Assembly (NCBI RefSeq): GCF_014648475.1
Contig: NZ_BMRE01000023.1
Span: forward strand, 1-64,000
DNA: 64,000 nt
Source of the DNA: Lentzea flava
GTDB lineage: Bacteria > Actinomycetota > Actinomycetes > Mycobacteriales > Pseudonocardiaceae
Reading direction: 5' to 3'
Both the position numbers and the translations under genes were made by a program. Position 1 is the first letter of the stretch, and each line of letters starts with the position of its first letter. The notes under the pieces are model-generated. The model was not told the DNA's origin, ran no database searches, and saw only the letters and a program-made list of their open reading frames with translations. Positions 9,553-17,447 of this stretch are shown piece by piece.

Positions 9553-9785
9553 TCACAGACAGGACTCGGGGTTTTCCGGGGAGCAGGCGACGGTGCCGGC
9601 CGAGGTGACCGTCGGAACGGTCGCCTGCTGGATGCGCGTCGCCGGGCGGGAGCGCAGGTAGTACGTGGTCTTCAGCCCGGCTTTCCAGGCGTCGAGGTAA
9701 ATCGACGAGAGCTTGCCGATCGTCGGCGAGGCGACGAACAGGTTCAGCGACTGGCTCTGGTCGACGTGCGGGCCGCGCTGGCTCG
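9553..9785 (-). pseudogene. nrdA: 3' stub of ribonucleotide reductase alpha subunit
   Basis: Only the C-terminal ~75 codons survive: HVDQSQSLNLFVASPTIGKL, then WKAGLKTTYYLRSRPATRIQ, ending NPESCL at 9553 with the terminal redox cysteine. The block VDQSQSLN is the well-known R1 motif near the C-terminus of class I enzymes. Homology stops at about 9780, where the sequence turns into an HtpX-like peptidase on the opposite strand. Roughly nine tenths of nrdA, including the active site, is gone. The nrdA-nrdB order and 9-bp spacing show that an nrdAB operon existed. Confidence 0.88.
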
Positions 9786-10615
9786 GCCGCGGTCCAGGAC
9801 TGATCATCGCAACCACGCTCTCGCTGGCCATGAACGGCGCGGCGTACTTCTGGTCCGACAAGCTCGCCCTGCGGGCCATGGCGGCCCGGCCGGTCGCCGA
9901 ATGGCAGGCGCCGGAGCTGCACGCGACAGTGCGCGAACTGGCCACCGCGGCCGGGCAACCGTTGCCGCGCCTGTACATCAGCCCCATCGCCCAGCCGAAC
10001 GCGTTCGCCACCGGCCGCAGTCCGCGCCACGCCGCGGTCTGCGTCACCGAAGGCGTCCTGCGCCTGCTCAGCCGACGTGAACTGCGGGCTGTCCTGGGGC
10101 ACGAACTGTCCCACGTGTACAACCGGGACATCCTCATCTCCAGCGTGGCCGGGGCACTGGCCGGCATCATCACCTCGCTGGCCAACCTCGCCCTGTTCCT
10201 CCCACTCGGGGCCGACGACGAGGAGGCGCCCAACCCGCTGGCAGCGCTGCTGATGATGGTCCTCGGCCCCGTCGCAGCCGGACTGATCCAGCTGGCGATC
10301 AGCCGGAGCCGTGAGTACGAAGCCGACGCCGACGGTGCACACCTGTCCGGCGATCCGCTCGCGCTGGCCAGCGCCCTGGACAAGATCGAGCGCGGAGCAC
10401 AGCGGCTCCCGCTGCCCTCCGACGGCCCGCACGCCTCCCAGGCCCACCTGATGATCGCCAACCCGCTCACCGGTGACGGGCTGGCCGCGCTGTTCCGCAC
10501 CCACCCGCCCACAGCCGACCGCATCCGGCGCCTGCGCGAGATCGCGGGCCTCCCCGTGCACGGCGGTGGTCGAAAGTCCCGAATCAGTCCGTTACGTTTC
10601 GAAACGACCGGTTGA
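9713..10615 (+). CDS. HtpX-like M48 metallopeptidase, N-terminus cut by a rearrangement
   Basis: The open frame encodes 300 residues. From about residue 28 it matches membrane-bound M48 peptidases of the HtpX type: LIIATTLSLAMNG begins a membrane segment, the zinc motif is H130-E-L-S-H134, a pair of hydrophobic segments follows (residues ~141-192), and SREYEADADGAHLSG supplies the third ligand. The first ~26 residues are antisense to the nrdA stub and are not HtpX sequence, so the normal first membrane segment is missing. A shortened peptidase may start at an internal Leu or Met codon near 9800-9830. HtpX proteins degrade damaged membrane proteins; whether this one is still inserted and active is doubtful. 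Confidence 0.7.
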   Translation: MPIVGEATNRFSDWLWSTCGPRWLGRGPGLIIATTLSLAMNGAAYFWSDKLALRAMAARPVAEWQAPELHATVRELATAAGQPLPRLYISPIAQPNAFATGRSPRHAAVCVTEGVLRLLSRRELRAVLGHELSHVYNRDILISSVAGALAGIITSLANLALFLPLGADDEEAPNPLAALLMMVLGPVAAGLIQLAISRSREYEADADGAHLSGDPLALASALDKIERGAQRLPLPSDGPHASQAHLMIANPLTGDGLAALFRTHPPTADRIRRLREIAGLPVHGGGRKSRISPLRFETTG

Positions 10616-10667
10616 GCCAACAGCCGTCCGATGACGTCCGAATCTGGGTTTCGCGCGGAGGCTGGTC

Positions 10668-11033
10668 ATGGATCTGGACGCGTTGACGGTGCGCATGGGG
10701 CGAGTGGGCAATGCCTTCGTGATGCGGGTGGCCGGCGAAATCGACATCGCGACGCGGCCGCTGCTGACCGCCGCCCTGCTCGACGCGTGCGGGCTCGTGG
10801 CCCCGTCGACCGTGCTGGTGCTGGATCTGAGCGGGGTGACCCACTTCGGCGCGGCCGGGATCGATGCCGTGGAGCTCGCCGAGCGGTGGTCTCGCGCTGA
10901 ACGGATCGCGTTGCGAGTGGTGGTCACACCGCGGATCGGGTTCGTGCTCGGGCTCACGGAGGTCGGCCGGCGGGTGCGGCTGGAGGAGTCACTAGACGAC
11001 GTGGTGTGCGGGACGGACGAAGCGGTGGGGTGA
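10668..11033 (+). CDS. STAS-domain protein (anti-sigma factor antagonist-like)
   Basis: A 121-residue single STAS domain, the size of SpoIIAA/RsbV proteins that bind anti-sigma kinases. The fold signature is visible (VMRVAGEIDIATRPLL, then VLVLDLSGVTHFGAAGIDAV). The D-S-S-G loop that carries the regulatory phosphoserine is F60-G61-A62-A63-G64 here, so the usual phosphorylation switch is absent. It may be constitutively active or regulated otherwise. It stands alone with no anti-sigma kinase nearby. The ATG at 10668 follows a GGAGG-type site. Confidence 0.8.
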   Translation: MDLDALTVRMGRVGNAFVMRVAGEIDIATRPLLTAALLDACGLVAPSTVLVLDLSGVTHFGAAGIDAVELAERWSRAERIALRVVVTPRIGFVLGLTEVGRRVRLEESLDDVVCGTDEAVG

Positions 11034-11055
11034 CCGGCTGCCTCGTCTCGAACTC

Positions 11056-11108
11056 GCCGGGGAGGGACGGCCGGCGTCCGGCGTGGATTCAGCCGTCCCG
11101 TCCCCGGC
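11056..11108. terminator. Bidirectional hairpin between convergent genes
   Basis: GCCGGGGAGGGACGGC at 11056-11071 can pair with GCCGTCCCGTCCCCGGC at 11092-11108, with a single bulged base. It sits between the stops of the STAS gene (plus) and the debranching-enzyme gene (minus). There is no U-tract, which is usual for actinomycete terminators. Confidence 0.6.
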
Positions 11109-11124
11109 TTCACCGCAGCAGGAG

Positions 11125-13287
11125 TCAGCCGTGGTGTTCGGGTTGCGTCGTCGAATCCTGCGCCTGGCAACGACCTTCCAGCGTCCAGTCGCCGGGCATT
11201 CCGCTCACGGTGGCGCTTTCGCCGGTCGCGCTGACGTGCAAGGTGGCGTTGCCCAGCCGCAGGTCCGTGAGCTTCACCGTGCCCCAGGCGGACGGCAGGT
11301 GCGGGTTCAGCTCCAGGCGGCGGCCCGGGACGTGTGGCCGCAGCCCGAGGAAGGACCGCACCAGCAGCAACGGTGCCGCGCTCGCCCACGCCTGCGGCGA
11401 GCACGAGGTCGGATAGGGCACCGGCGGGCTGAACTCCGACCGGGCGAACCCGCAGAACAGCTCGGGCAGCCTCCCGCCGAACGCCGCCGCCGCGTCGAGC
11501 AGTCCGAGCGCCAGCCGCTGCGCCAGCTCCACCGCGCCGGGAACGTGCGCGTACCGCAGCAGGCCCGCGACCGCCAGCGCGGTGTCGTGCGGCCACACCG
11601 ACCCGTTGTGATAGCTCATCGGGTTGTACGCGCCCATGTTCGAGGCGAGCGTCCGCAAGCCGTAGCCGGTGTCCATGTCCTCGGACGCGAGACGTTCGAC
11701 CAGCACGGCCGCGTGCTCGTCCGGCACGATGCCGCTCCACAGGCACTGCGCGGCGTTGCTGGTCAGGGCGTCCACCCGGTCTCCGCGGCCGTCCAGCGCC
11801 ACCGCGTACCAGCCGCGGTCGGGCAGCCAGAAGGCCTCTGCGAACCGGTGCCGCAGCTTCGCCGCCTGCTCCCGCAGCCGGACCGCGGTCTCGGTGTCGC
11901 CGAACGCCTCCGCGAGCTCGGCCCGCGCGAGCCACGCGGCGTACACGTAGCCCTGCACCTCGCACAGCGCGATCGGCGAGGACGCGAGCCTGCCCGCGGC
12001 GTCGTTGATCCCGTCGAAGCTGTCCTTCCAGCCCTGGTTGATCAACCCGACGTCGGTGGATCGCCGGTAGGCCAGGAACCCGGCGCCGCACGACCGGTCG
12101 ATCCACTCCAGCGCGGCGTCGGCGGCGGGCAGCAGTGCGCGGATCTCCGCCTCGTCGGCGCCCCACCGCCAGCACTCGCCCAGCAACGCGACGAACAGCG
12201 GCGTGGCGTCGACCGTGCCGTAGTAGTGACTGCCGCCGAGCACCCGGTTCGAGTCCGGGCCGACCCGCAGCTCGTGCAGGACGCGGCCCGGTTCTTCCTC
12301 GGTCACCGGGTCCACTCGCCTGCCCTGCTTGTCGGCCAGCGTCTGCAACGTGCCCAGGGCGAGACCGGTGTCCAGCGGCAACGCCATCCACGCGGTGAGC
12401 AGGCTGTCGCGGCCGAACAGCGTCATGAACCACGGCGCGCCCGCCGCGACGAACGGCCTGTCCGGCAGCGACGGGTCCCGGATCTGCAACGCGCCGAGGT
12501 CCCTCTCGCTGCAGCGCAGCACGTTGTCGAGCACGACGTCGTCCGCCTCGATCGTGGTGCTCGCGTCGCGCCACGCCTGGATGGTGCGCGCCGGGCCGCT
12601 GCTCTCGAGGTGCTCGCCGGGGTGGAACCGCGGCTGCACCCGCAGGTTCGCGACCGTCGGCTGCACCACGATCTCGGTCGTCCACACCTGCTGCGGCGGC
12701 ACCACGACGCGCCAGACGAGTTCGCCGGGAAGGACGGTGGGCTCGGCCGATGCGCTGACCGACAGGCCGCGGGCACCGCGGGACCGGTCCCACAGCAGGA
12801 GCTCTGCGCCCACCACCGTCGCGTCCGCGCCGCCCCCGGACGTGCGGCCCTCCTTGACCGCGAACAGGTCGGCGAAGTCGGCGTCCACGTGCAGCGACAA
12901 CGAGACCGCCGTGGCTTCCCTGCCGAGGTTGTGCAGAGTGATCGTCTCCCGCAGCCCGTCGCCGAGCAGCCGCTCGCGCACCACCAGCAGCGTGCTGTCC
13001 GCCTGACCGGGCTTCGGCGGCCTGCGCAGCATGAACCGCGCCGCGAACGCCTCCGGTGCCACCACGGACAACGCGTGTGGCGGCTGCCCGTCCAGGCGCA
13101 GTTCCCACCGCGACACCATCCGCGCGTCGCGGTAGAACAACCCGTGTGAGGTGCCGAGCTCGACGTCGCCGGTGGTGTTGGACAGGCAGAACGTGCTGCC
13201 GTCGACCAGCGTGACCGTGCCGTTGCCGGCCTGGCTCATCACCGGCTCGCCGGCGTTGAGCGCCGTGGGCGCCGGTCCCTCCGTCAT
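11125..13287 (-). CDS. Glycogen-debranching-type amylo-alpha-1,6-glucosidase
   Basis: A 720-residue cytosolic enzyme. The N-terminal ~270 residues form the beta-rich GDE N-terminal domain (TLVDGSTFCLSNTTGDVELG, FYRDARMVSRWEL). The rest is an (alpha/alpha)6 barrel with PWFMTLFGRDSLLTAWM near residue 292 and SYHNGSVWPHDTALAVAGL near 557, both typical of the GH15/GH63-related bacterial debranching group. It probably removes alpha-1,6 branch residues from glycogen or trehalose-like glucans. Its ATG overlaps the stop of the upstream GT4 gene by 4 bp, so the two are translationally coupled and probably act on the same polymer. Confidence 0.85.
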   Translation of the reverse strand: MTEGPAPTALNAGEPVMSQAGNGTVTLVDGSTFCLSNTTGDVELGTSHGLFYRDARMVSRWELRLDGQPPHALSVVAPEAFAARFMLRRPPKPGQADSTLLVVRERLLGDGLRETITLHNLGREATAVSLSLHVDADFADLFAVKEGRTSGGGADATVVGAELLLWDRSRGARGLSVSASAEPTVLPGELVWRVVVPPQQVWTTEIVVQPTVANLRVQPRFHPGEHLESSGPARTIQAWRDASTTIEADDVVLDNVLRCSERDLGALQIRDPSLPDRPFVAAGAPWFMTLFGRDSLLTAWMALPLDTGLALGTLQTLADKQGRRVDPVTEEEPGRVLHELRVGPDSNRVLGGSHYYGTVDATPLFVALLGECWRWGADEAEIRALLPAADAALEWIDRSCGAGFLAYRRSTDVGLINQGWKDSFDGINDAAGRLASSPIALCEVQGYVYAAWLARAELAEAFGDTETAVRLREQAAKLRHRFAEAFWLPDRGWYAVALDGRGDRVDALTSNAAQCLWSGIVPDEHAAVLVERLASEDMDTGYGLRTLASNMGAYNPMSYHNGSVWPHDTALAVAGLLRYAHVPGAVELAQRLALGLLDAAAAFGGRLPELFCGFARSEFSPPVPYPTSCSPQAWASAAPLLLVRSFLGLRPHVPGRRLELNPHLPSAWGTVKLTDLRLGNATLHVSATGESATVSGMPGDWTLEGRCQAQDSTTQPEHHG

Positions 13288-14489
13288 GACCGATCTCCGC
13301 TGGTGCGCAGGCTGGCCGTGTCAGCGTTGTCGCGGAACCGCTTGCCGTAGCGCTGTTCCAGCGCGGAGTCCAGCACCGGGTACTCCTGACGCAGCGTCTC
13401 CAGCGCCGGCTGCGACCGTCGCAAGGCCTGGCGGTAAGCGGCCTCGTAGCCGGCACCGAGCCGGTCCGCGCCGAAGTTGTCCTTGACGTGCGCACGACAC
13501 TTGGCCGGTTCGATGTCGCGCACGTCGTGCAGCGCGCTCACGAGCTCTTGCGGCTCGTCGCGGACCAGTCCGGTGACACCGTCCACAACGACCTCGGGCA
13601 CCGCACCGCGGCGCAGCGCCACCACCGGCGTCCCGCACGCCATGGCCTCGATCATGACCATGCCGAACGGCTCCTCCCACTGGATCGGGAACAGCAGGCA
13701 ACGCGCCCCTGCCAGGAGCTTGCGCTTCTGGGCGGCGTCCGCGACGCCGAACACGTGGTCGTTGTCGGTGAGTCGCGGCCGGACCTCGCGCTCGAAGTAC
13801 TCCTGCTCGATCGGCTCCGCGCACTTGCCGGCGAGGATCAGCGGCACGCCGGCGGCGTGCGCCACGTCCAGGGCGAGGTGCGGCGCCTTGTCCGGGTGGA
13901 ACCGGCCGAGGAACAACGCGTACTCGCCCTTGCGCTCCTCGTACGGCCAGTCCTCGACGTTCAGAGCGTTGTGCACGGTGCCGATCCAGTTCAGGTCCGG
14001 CGCCAGCTGACGTTGCCGATCGCTGATCGCGACCAGGTGCACGTCATCACCCAGTTCGCGGTAGTACCGGTGCAGGTCGTCGTTCACCGGCCCGTGCACC
14101 GTGACGACGGTCGGCACCCCCAGCGCGCGGTACGCGGCCGCGTTGAGCGGCCCCGCGAACGTGTGGTCGTGCACCACGTCGACACCCCCGGTCTCGACGA
14201 GCCGCTCGACCGCGCGGCGGCTGGCCACCGCGTGCACCACCTCGGGATAGGGCTCACCCAGGCGCTCCGGAACCGTGCGGTCCCAGACCGGTACGAACTC
14301 CGCCGCGGCGTCGCACTGACCGGCGCCGATCAGGGTCACCGCATGACCGCGGCCGGACAGTGCGTTCGTGAGGTCCGCGACAACGGCCTCGACGCCGCCG
14401 TATGCCTTGGGAGGAACGTCGAAGTAGGGCGGGGCGACCATGGCAACCCGCAACGACGAATCGACACAAGACACACTGCTCAACACCAC
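13284..14489 (-). CDS. Family 4 glycosyltransferase
   Basis: A GT-B fold transferase. The N-terminal Rossmann half reads VAMVAPPYFDVPPKAYGGVE (glycine-rich acceptor loop) and DVVHDHTFAGPL. The C-terminal nucleotide-sugar half reads ALFLGRFHPDKAPHLAL and the E-x7-E region FPIQWEEPFGMVMIEAMACG, then TPVVALRRGAVPEVV. This pattern is retaining GT4, often UDP- or ADP-glucose or GDP-mannose dependent. I place the start at GTG 14489 because GAGGAGG lies just upstream of it; an in-frame ATG at 14534 has no such site. The 4-bp overlap with the debranching enzyme suggests a role in alpha-glucan handling. Confidence 0.85.
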   Translation of the reverse strand: MVLSSVSCVDSSLRVAMVAPPYFDVPPKAYGGVEAVVADLTNALSGRGHAVTLIGAGQCDAAAEFVPVWDRTVPERLGEPYPEVVHAVASRRAVERLVETGGVDVVHDHTFAGPLNAAAYRALGVPTVVTVHGPVNDDLHRYYRELGDDVHLVAISDRQRQLAPDLNWIGTVHNALNVEDWPYEERKGEYALFLGRFHPDKAPHLALDVAHAAGVPLILAGKCAEPIEQEYFEREVRPRLTDNDHVFGVADAAQKRKLLAGARCLLFPIQWEEPFGMVMIEAMACGTPVVALRRGAVPEVVVDGVTGLVRDEPQELVSALHDVRDIEPAKCRAHVKDNFGADRLGAGYEAAYRQALRRSQPALETLRQEYPVLDSALEQRYGKRFRDNADTASLRTSGDRS

Positions 14490-14623
14490 TTCCCCTCCTC
14501 GAACCCCGAACCCGGGATTAGCACTCTTCGACATAGACTGCTAACAGGATTCGCCCACTGGCGCAACTGCCCTGCTGATCCAGGTCTTCGGGAGTGCCAG
14601 GGCCGGTTCGGGGCGGTGCTCGG

Positions 14624-16855
14624 CTAGGAAGTCGTGTTCAGGGCGGCGATCAGGTCGTCGCCCGGCAGCTCCACACCGAGCACGCCGCCGGGGTTGATCA
14701 CCAGCACGCCGCCGGCGAGGGCCGGGGCCAGTTCGCGGCCGGTCGTCTGCATCGGGGAGGCGGCGTCCTGCGGTACGTGGCCCGGTGCTGTCCACACGGC
14801 CACGAAGCGTTGGCCGTCCCGGGTCACGCCCATGCGCAGGTTGCCCTGGCCGTCGGTTTCGGCGATCAGGTTGGCTTCCAGCGTGGCCGTCAGCAGGCGT
14901 TGCTGAGTGGCCCAGCCGACGGCGACGTAGCCCAGGACGACGTCGAGGTCCGACAGCGGTTCCGGGAAGCCGCGGCGGCGGGGGCCCGGGCTGTAGTTGG
15001 GGTTCAGGTAGGTCTCGCCGGTCAGTTCGCCGTCCTCGCCCACGGCGTAGGCGCCGAACAGGGTCGCGTCCGGGATGCCCTCGATGTAGTTCGGGTTGAC
15101 CTCCGGGTCCGCGCACCACAGCCACTTGTCCGGGACCTGGCGGCGGGCCTGGTCGCGCAGGGACTCCGTGGCCGGGGGGAGGCCGGGGTGCAGGGTGAAG
15201 TCGTCGATGTAGTCCGGGTACTCGAGGAACGGCTTCGGCAGGACGTAGACGCGGGCGCCTTCCGCGGTGACGGCGGTGATCAGCGCCCACGGGCCCTTGA
15301 GGCGGTACAGGTGGTGTTCGCGGTCCGACTCGATCTCGGTCTCGTAGGCGAGGTTGCCGTCCGGGGCGCCGTAGCGGTGCACGAACAGGTCTTCGACCTT
15401 GGTGAACCGGATGTCGGACATCGTGTCGAGCGGCGGGTCGAGTTCGGAGATGACCTGGTACGGCGACTGCCACGCGGGGAGTTCTTCCCCGATCTCCCAC
15501 TGCAGCGCGTCCTGGTTCTCGATGAGCTGGCCGATCAGGTAGGTGACGGCGTTGCGGATGTCCCCGAAACGCTCGTGCTTCTTCTTCAGGTCGCCCTCTG
15601 CCCAGTAGACCTCGTACCAGTCGCCGTCGCGGACCAGGCACCACGCCTGGTCGCGGTGACCCTCCAGGCTGTAGAAGCGCGGGCTGGTCTGGACGCGCTT
15701 GATCACGTCGAGGAGCGGGGTCAGGGCCTTGCGGAACGTCGCTTCGACCTGGTTCTCGCTGAACGGCCTGCCCATCGCGAGTGCGGCGGCGCGGGCTTTC
15801 GCGATCTCCGGGACGGCGTGGATCTCGTAGCGCTGCTGGCGGATGTGGTCGACCAGAGCCATCGACGGCGGGATCTCGTGCTTGCGCAGGTAGTACGCCA
15901 CGCTCGCGGGCCACACCCACCGGCCGTCGGTGTGGAAGGCGAGCGGCACGACTTCCTCGTCGTCGCCGGTGAAGAGGTCCTTCGCCGAGCCTCGGGACGA
16001 CAGGACGACAGGAGCGTTCTCCAGGTAGCGCAGCAGCAGAATCTGTTCCCAGGCACCGATCATCGGCCGGTACCAGACTCCCCTGCCGTCCTCGACCGCG
16101 TCGAACGGGCGCGCCAGTTCGAGCTTGGTGTCGGTGTCCTGCTGCGGTGTGATCACTCGGGAAAGGCCGTCCGCGTGGACCTTGCCGGCCGCGTGCCACA
16201 TCCAGTCCGGCACCGCTTCGGGCCGCCGCGGCAACAGGCGCAGTTCGTCTGCGGCGTGTTCCAGTGCGACGTGATCATCGCGGCCTGGCGGGATCAGCCA
16301 CTCGGGCCCGCCTTCGACCAGGAACCGGCGCGTGGTCTCACCACCGGCGACGAATTTGAGGTTCGCGACGAACCAGGTGCCCAGACTGTTGCGGAAGTCG
16401 CGCAGCCGCTGCCGGTGCAGCCACTGGCTGACCATCACCGGCGGCACCCACACGTGGGTGGTGCCGTCGATGATGACCGTCGCCTCGATCTCCATGCGGC
16501 GGACGAGCGCACGGCACTGGAGGTTGATCTGCTGCCAGCCCTCCGGAGCGTGCGCGACGAGAGCCTCCCCGACCTGGCCGGCGATCGAGGTGTTGGTGCG
16601 CGGCATCTTGTCGCCGGACGGCAGTGAGGGGTACTGCGGCCACGCCCCTGGCAGCGGTGGCAGTTCGCGGAGGAAGACCAGCCGTTCGTCGCTCAGGTGG
16701 CCCTGCAACGGGTCCAGGTCGGTCGGGGCCGCGCCCTCGTCGGTGACGCGCCAGATCTCGGCGCCCAGCACCGTCTCGAACTGCGCGGTCGTCGCGTCCG
16801 CGCCAGGCTCGATCCGGAACGCCTTGTTCCCGTCGATCGCGATGTCGAACTGCAC
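14624..16855 (-). CDS. Large SseB-like protein, last gene of the WXG/toxin operon
   Basis: About 743 residues, with no signal peptide or membrane segment. The C-terminal ~80 residues (TRDGQRFVAVWTAPGHVPQD, then GRELAPALAGGVLVINPGG) resemble the SseB N-terminal-like domain found in actinomycete type VII secretion-associated proteins. The middle contains a repeated style of element, for example GIPDATLFGAYAVGEDGELT followed by YLNPNYSPGPRRRGFPEPL, seen beside polymorphic toxins. The N-terminal 500 residues match nothing I can name. I place the start at GTG 16855, 8 nt after GAGGAG. It lies 34 bp behind the SUKH-like gene in the toxin operon. Immunity, adaptor or chaperone roles are all possible; this is inference. 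Confidence 0.6.
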   Translation of the reverse strand: MQFDIAIDGNKAFRIEPGADATTAQFETVLGAEIWRVTDEGAAPTDLDPLQGHLSDERLVFLRELPPLPGAWPQYPSLPSGDKMPRTNTSIAGQVGEALVAHAPEGWQQINLQCRALVRRMEIEATVIIDGTTHVWVPPVMVSQWLHRQRLRDFRNSLGTWFVANLKFVAGGETTRRFLVEGGPEWLIPPGRDDHVALEHAADELRLLPRRPEAVPDWMWHAAGKVHADGLSRVITPQQDTDTKLELARPFDAVEDGRGVWYRPMIGAWEQILLLRYLENAPVVLSSRGSAKDLFTGDDEEVVPLAFHTDGRWVWPASVAYYLRKHEIPPSMALVDHIRQQRYEIHAVPEIAKARAAALAMGRPFSENQVEATFRKALTPLLDVIKRVQTSPRFYSLEGHRDQAWCLVRDGDWYEVYWAEGDLKKKHERFGDIRNAVTYLIGQLIENQDALQWEIGEELPAWQSPYQVISELDPPLDTMSDIRFTKVEDLFVHRYGAPDGNLAYETEIESDREHHLYRLKGPWALITAVTAEGARVYVLPKPFLEYPDYIDDFTLHPGLPPATESLRDQARRQVPDKWLWCADPEVNPNYIEGIPDATLFGAYAVGEDGELTGETYLNPNYSPGPRRRGFPEPLSDLDVVLGYVAVGWATQQRLLTATLEANLIAETDGQGNLRMGVTRDGQRFVAVWTAPGHVPQDAASPMQTTGRELAPALAGGVLVINPGGVLGVELPGDDLIAALNTTS

Positions 16856-16889
16856 GTGCTTCACTCCTCGGCGCACACAGGGAAAACGG

Positions 16890-17447
16890 TCACGACTGTC
16901 GCGGTTCGACGAACTCGGCCCACTTCGGCGGCTGCTTGCCCATCTCCTCCATCATCTCCAGCATGTCGCGGAGATCGGTGACGTTCGGCGAGGTGCCGGC
17001 GAACCAGTCGCTGACGCTGTCCCACGCCTTGCGCGCGCCCTCGCCCTCGACGACGTCCCAGACGGGCGGGTCGTCCTGGTCCAGGTCGGCGCCGTCGACG
17101 ACGTGGTAGGCGTAGCCCTGGTGGGCCGTGAGGGCGAGCAGGCCGCGCGGGTCGGCGAGCTCGTGGTCGAGCTGGTTCAGCGTGGCGACGACGTGCCGTT
17201 TGCGTTCGGCCGTCATCGCGTTGACCCCGAACGCCGTGCCGGCGAGCCACAGTCCTGATTGGACACCCATGATCCGCAGAACCTCGCGCACCGCCTCGGG
17301 AACGCGGTCCACGCCCTGCTCCGCCGCCATCTGGTCGATCTCGTCGTCGGACGCGCCGACCACGGACCCGCGGCGCAGACCGGCCGCGCACACGCGGTCG
17401 AAGATGGCGTCGATGCGCTCGATCGGGTTGTCAGTCGGTTGGTTCAC
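16890..17447 (-). CDS. SUKH/SMI1-like candidate immunity protein
   Basis: A 185-residue acidic cytosolic protein starting at GTG 17447, overlapping the toxin stop by 4 bp (GTGA). The overall look (GVDRVPEAVREVLRIMGVQSG, hydrophobic strands such as GLLALTAHQGYAYHVVDG, then DPPVWDVVEGEG and a Trp-containing C-terminus) resembles the SUKH superfamily of immunity proteins that neutralise nucleic-acid-targeting toxins. In SUKH proteins a strand ending in x-P-V-W is common, which fits. Translational coupling to the toxin is the strongest reason for the immunity call. Family assignment is by pattern only. Confidence 0.65.
   Translation of the reverse strand: MNQPTDNPIERIDAIFDRVCAAGLRRGSVVGASDDEIDQMAAEQGVDRVPEAVREVLRIMGVQSGLWLAGTAFGVNAMTAERKRHVVATLNQLDHELADPRGLLALTAHQGYAYHVVDGADLDQDDPPVWDVVEGEGARKAWDSVSDWFAGTSPNVTDLRDMLEMMEEMGKQPPKWAEFVEPRQS

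Noticed and set aside
9713..9790. Genuine N-terminus of the HtpX-like peptidase
   Set aside because: The first ~26 codons are antisense to the nrdA stub and are not related to HtpX N-termini; they exist only because of the junction.
8599..10080. 493-codon plus-strand open frame
   Set aside because: Runs antisense through nrdB and the nrdA stub, then into HtpX in the wrong frame; composition is the Arg/Val/His-rich type produced by the complementary strand of high-GC genes.
10592..13495. 967-codon minus-strand open frame
   Set aside because: Overlaps the debranching enzyme in another frame and has only Arg/Gly/Ala-rich, motif-free sequence; the family-matching frame is 11125-13287.
14624..16855. 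Type III secretion SseB protein
   Set aside because: The SseB-like domain name derives from type III secretion, but the organism type and WXG-gene context fit type VII-associated proteins; no type III genes are present.
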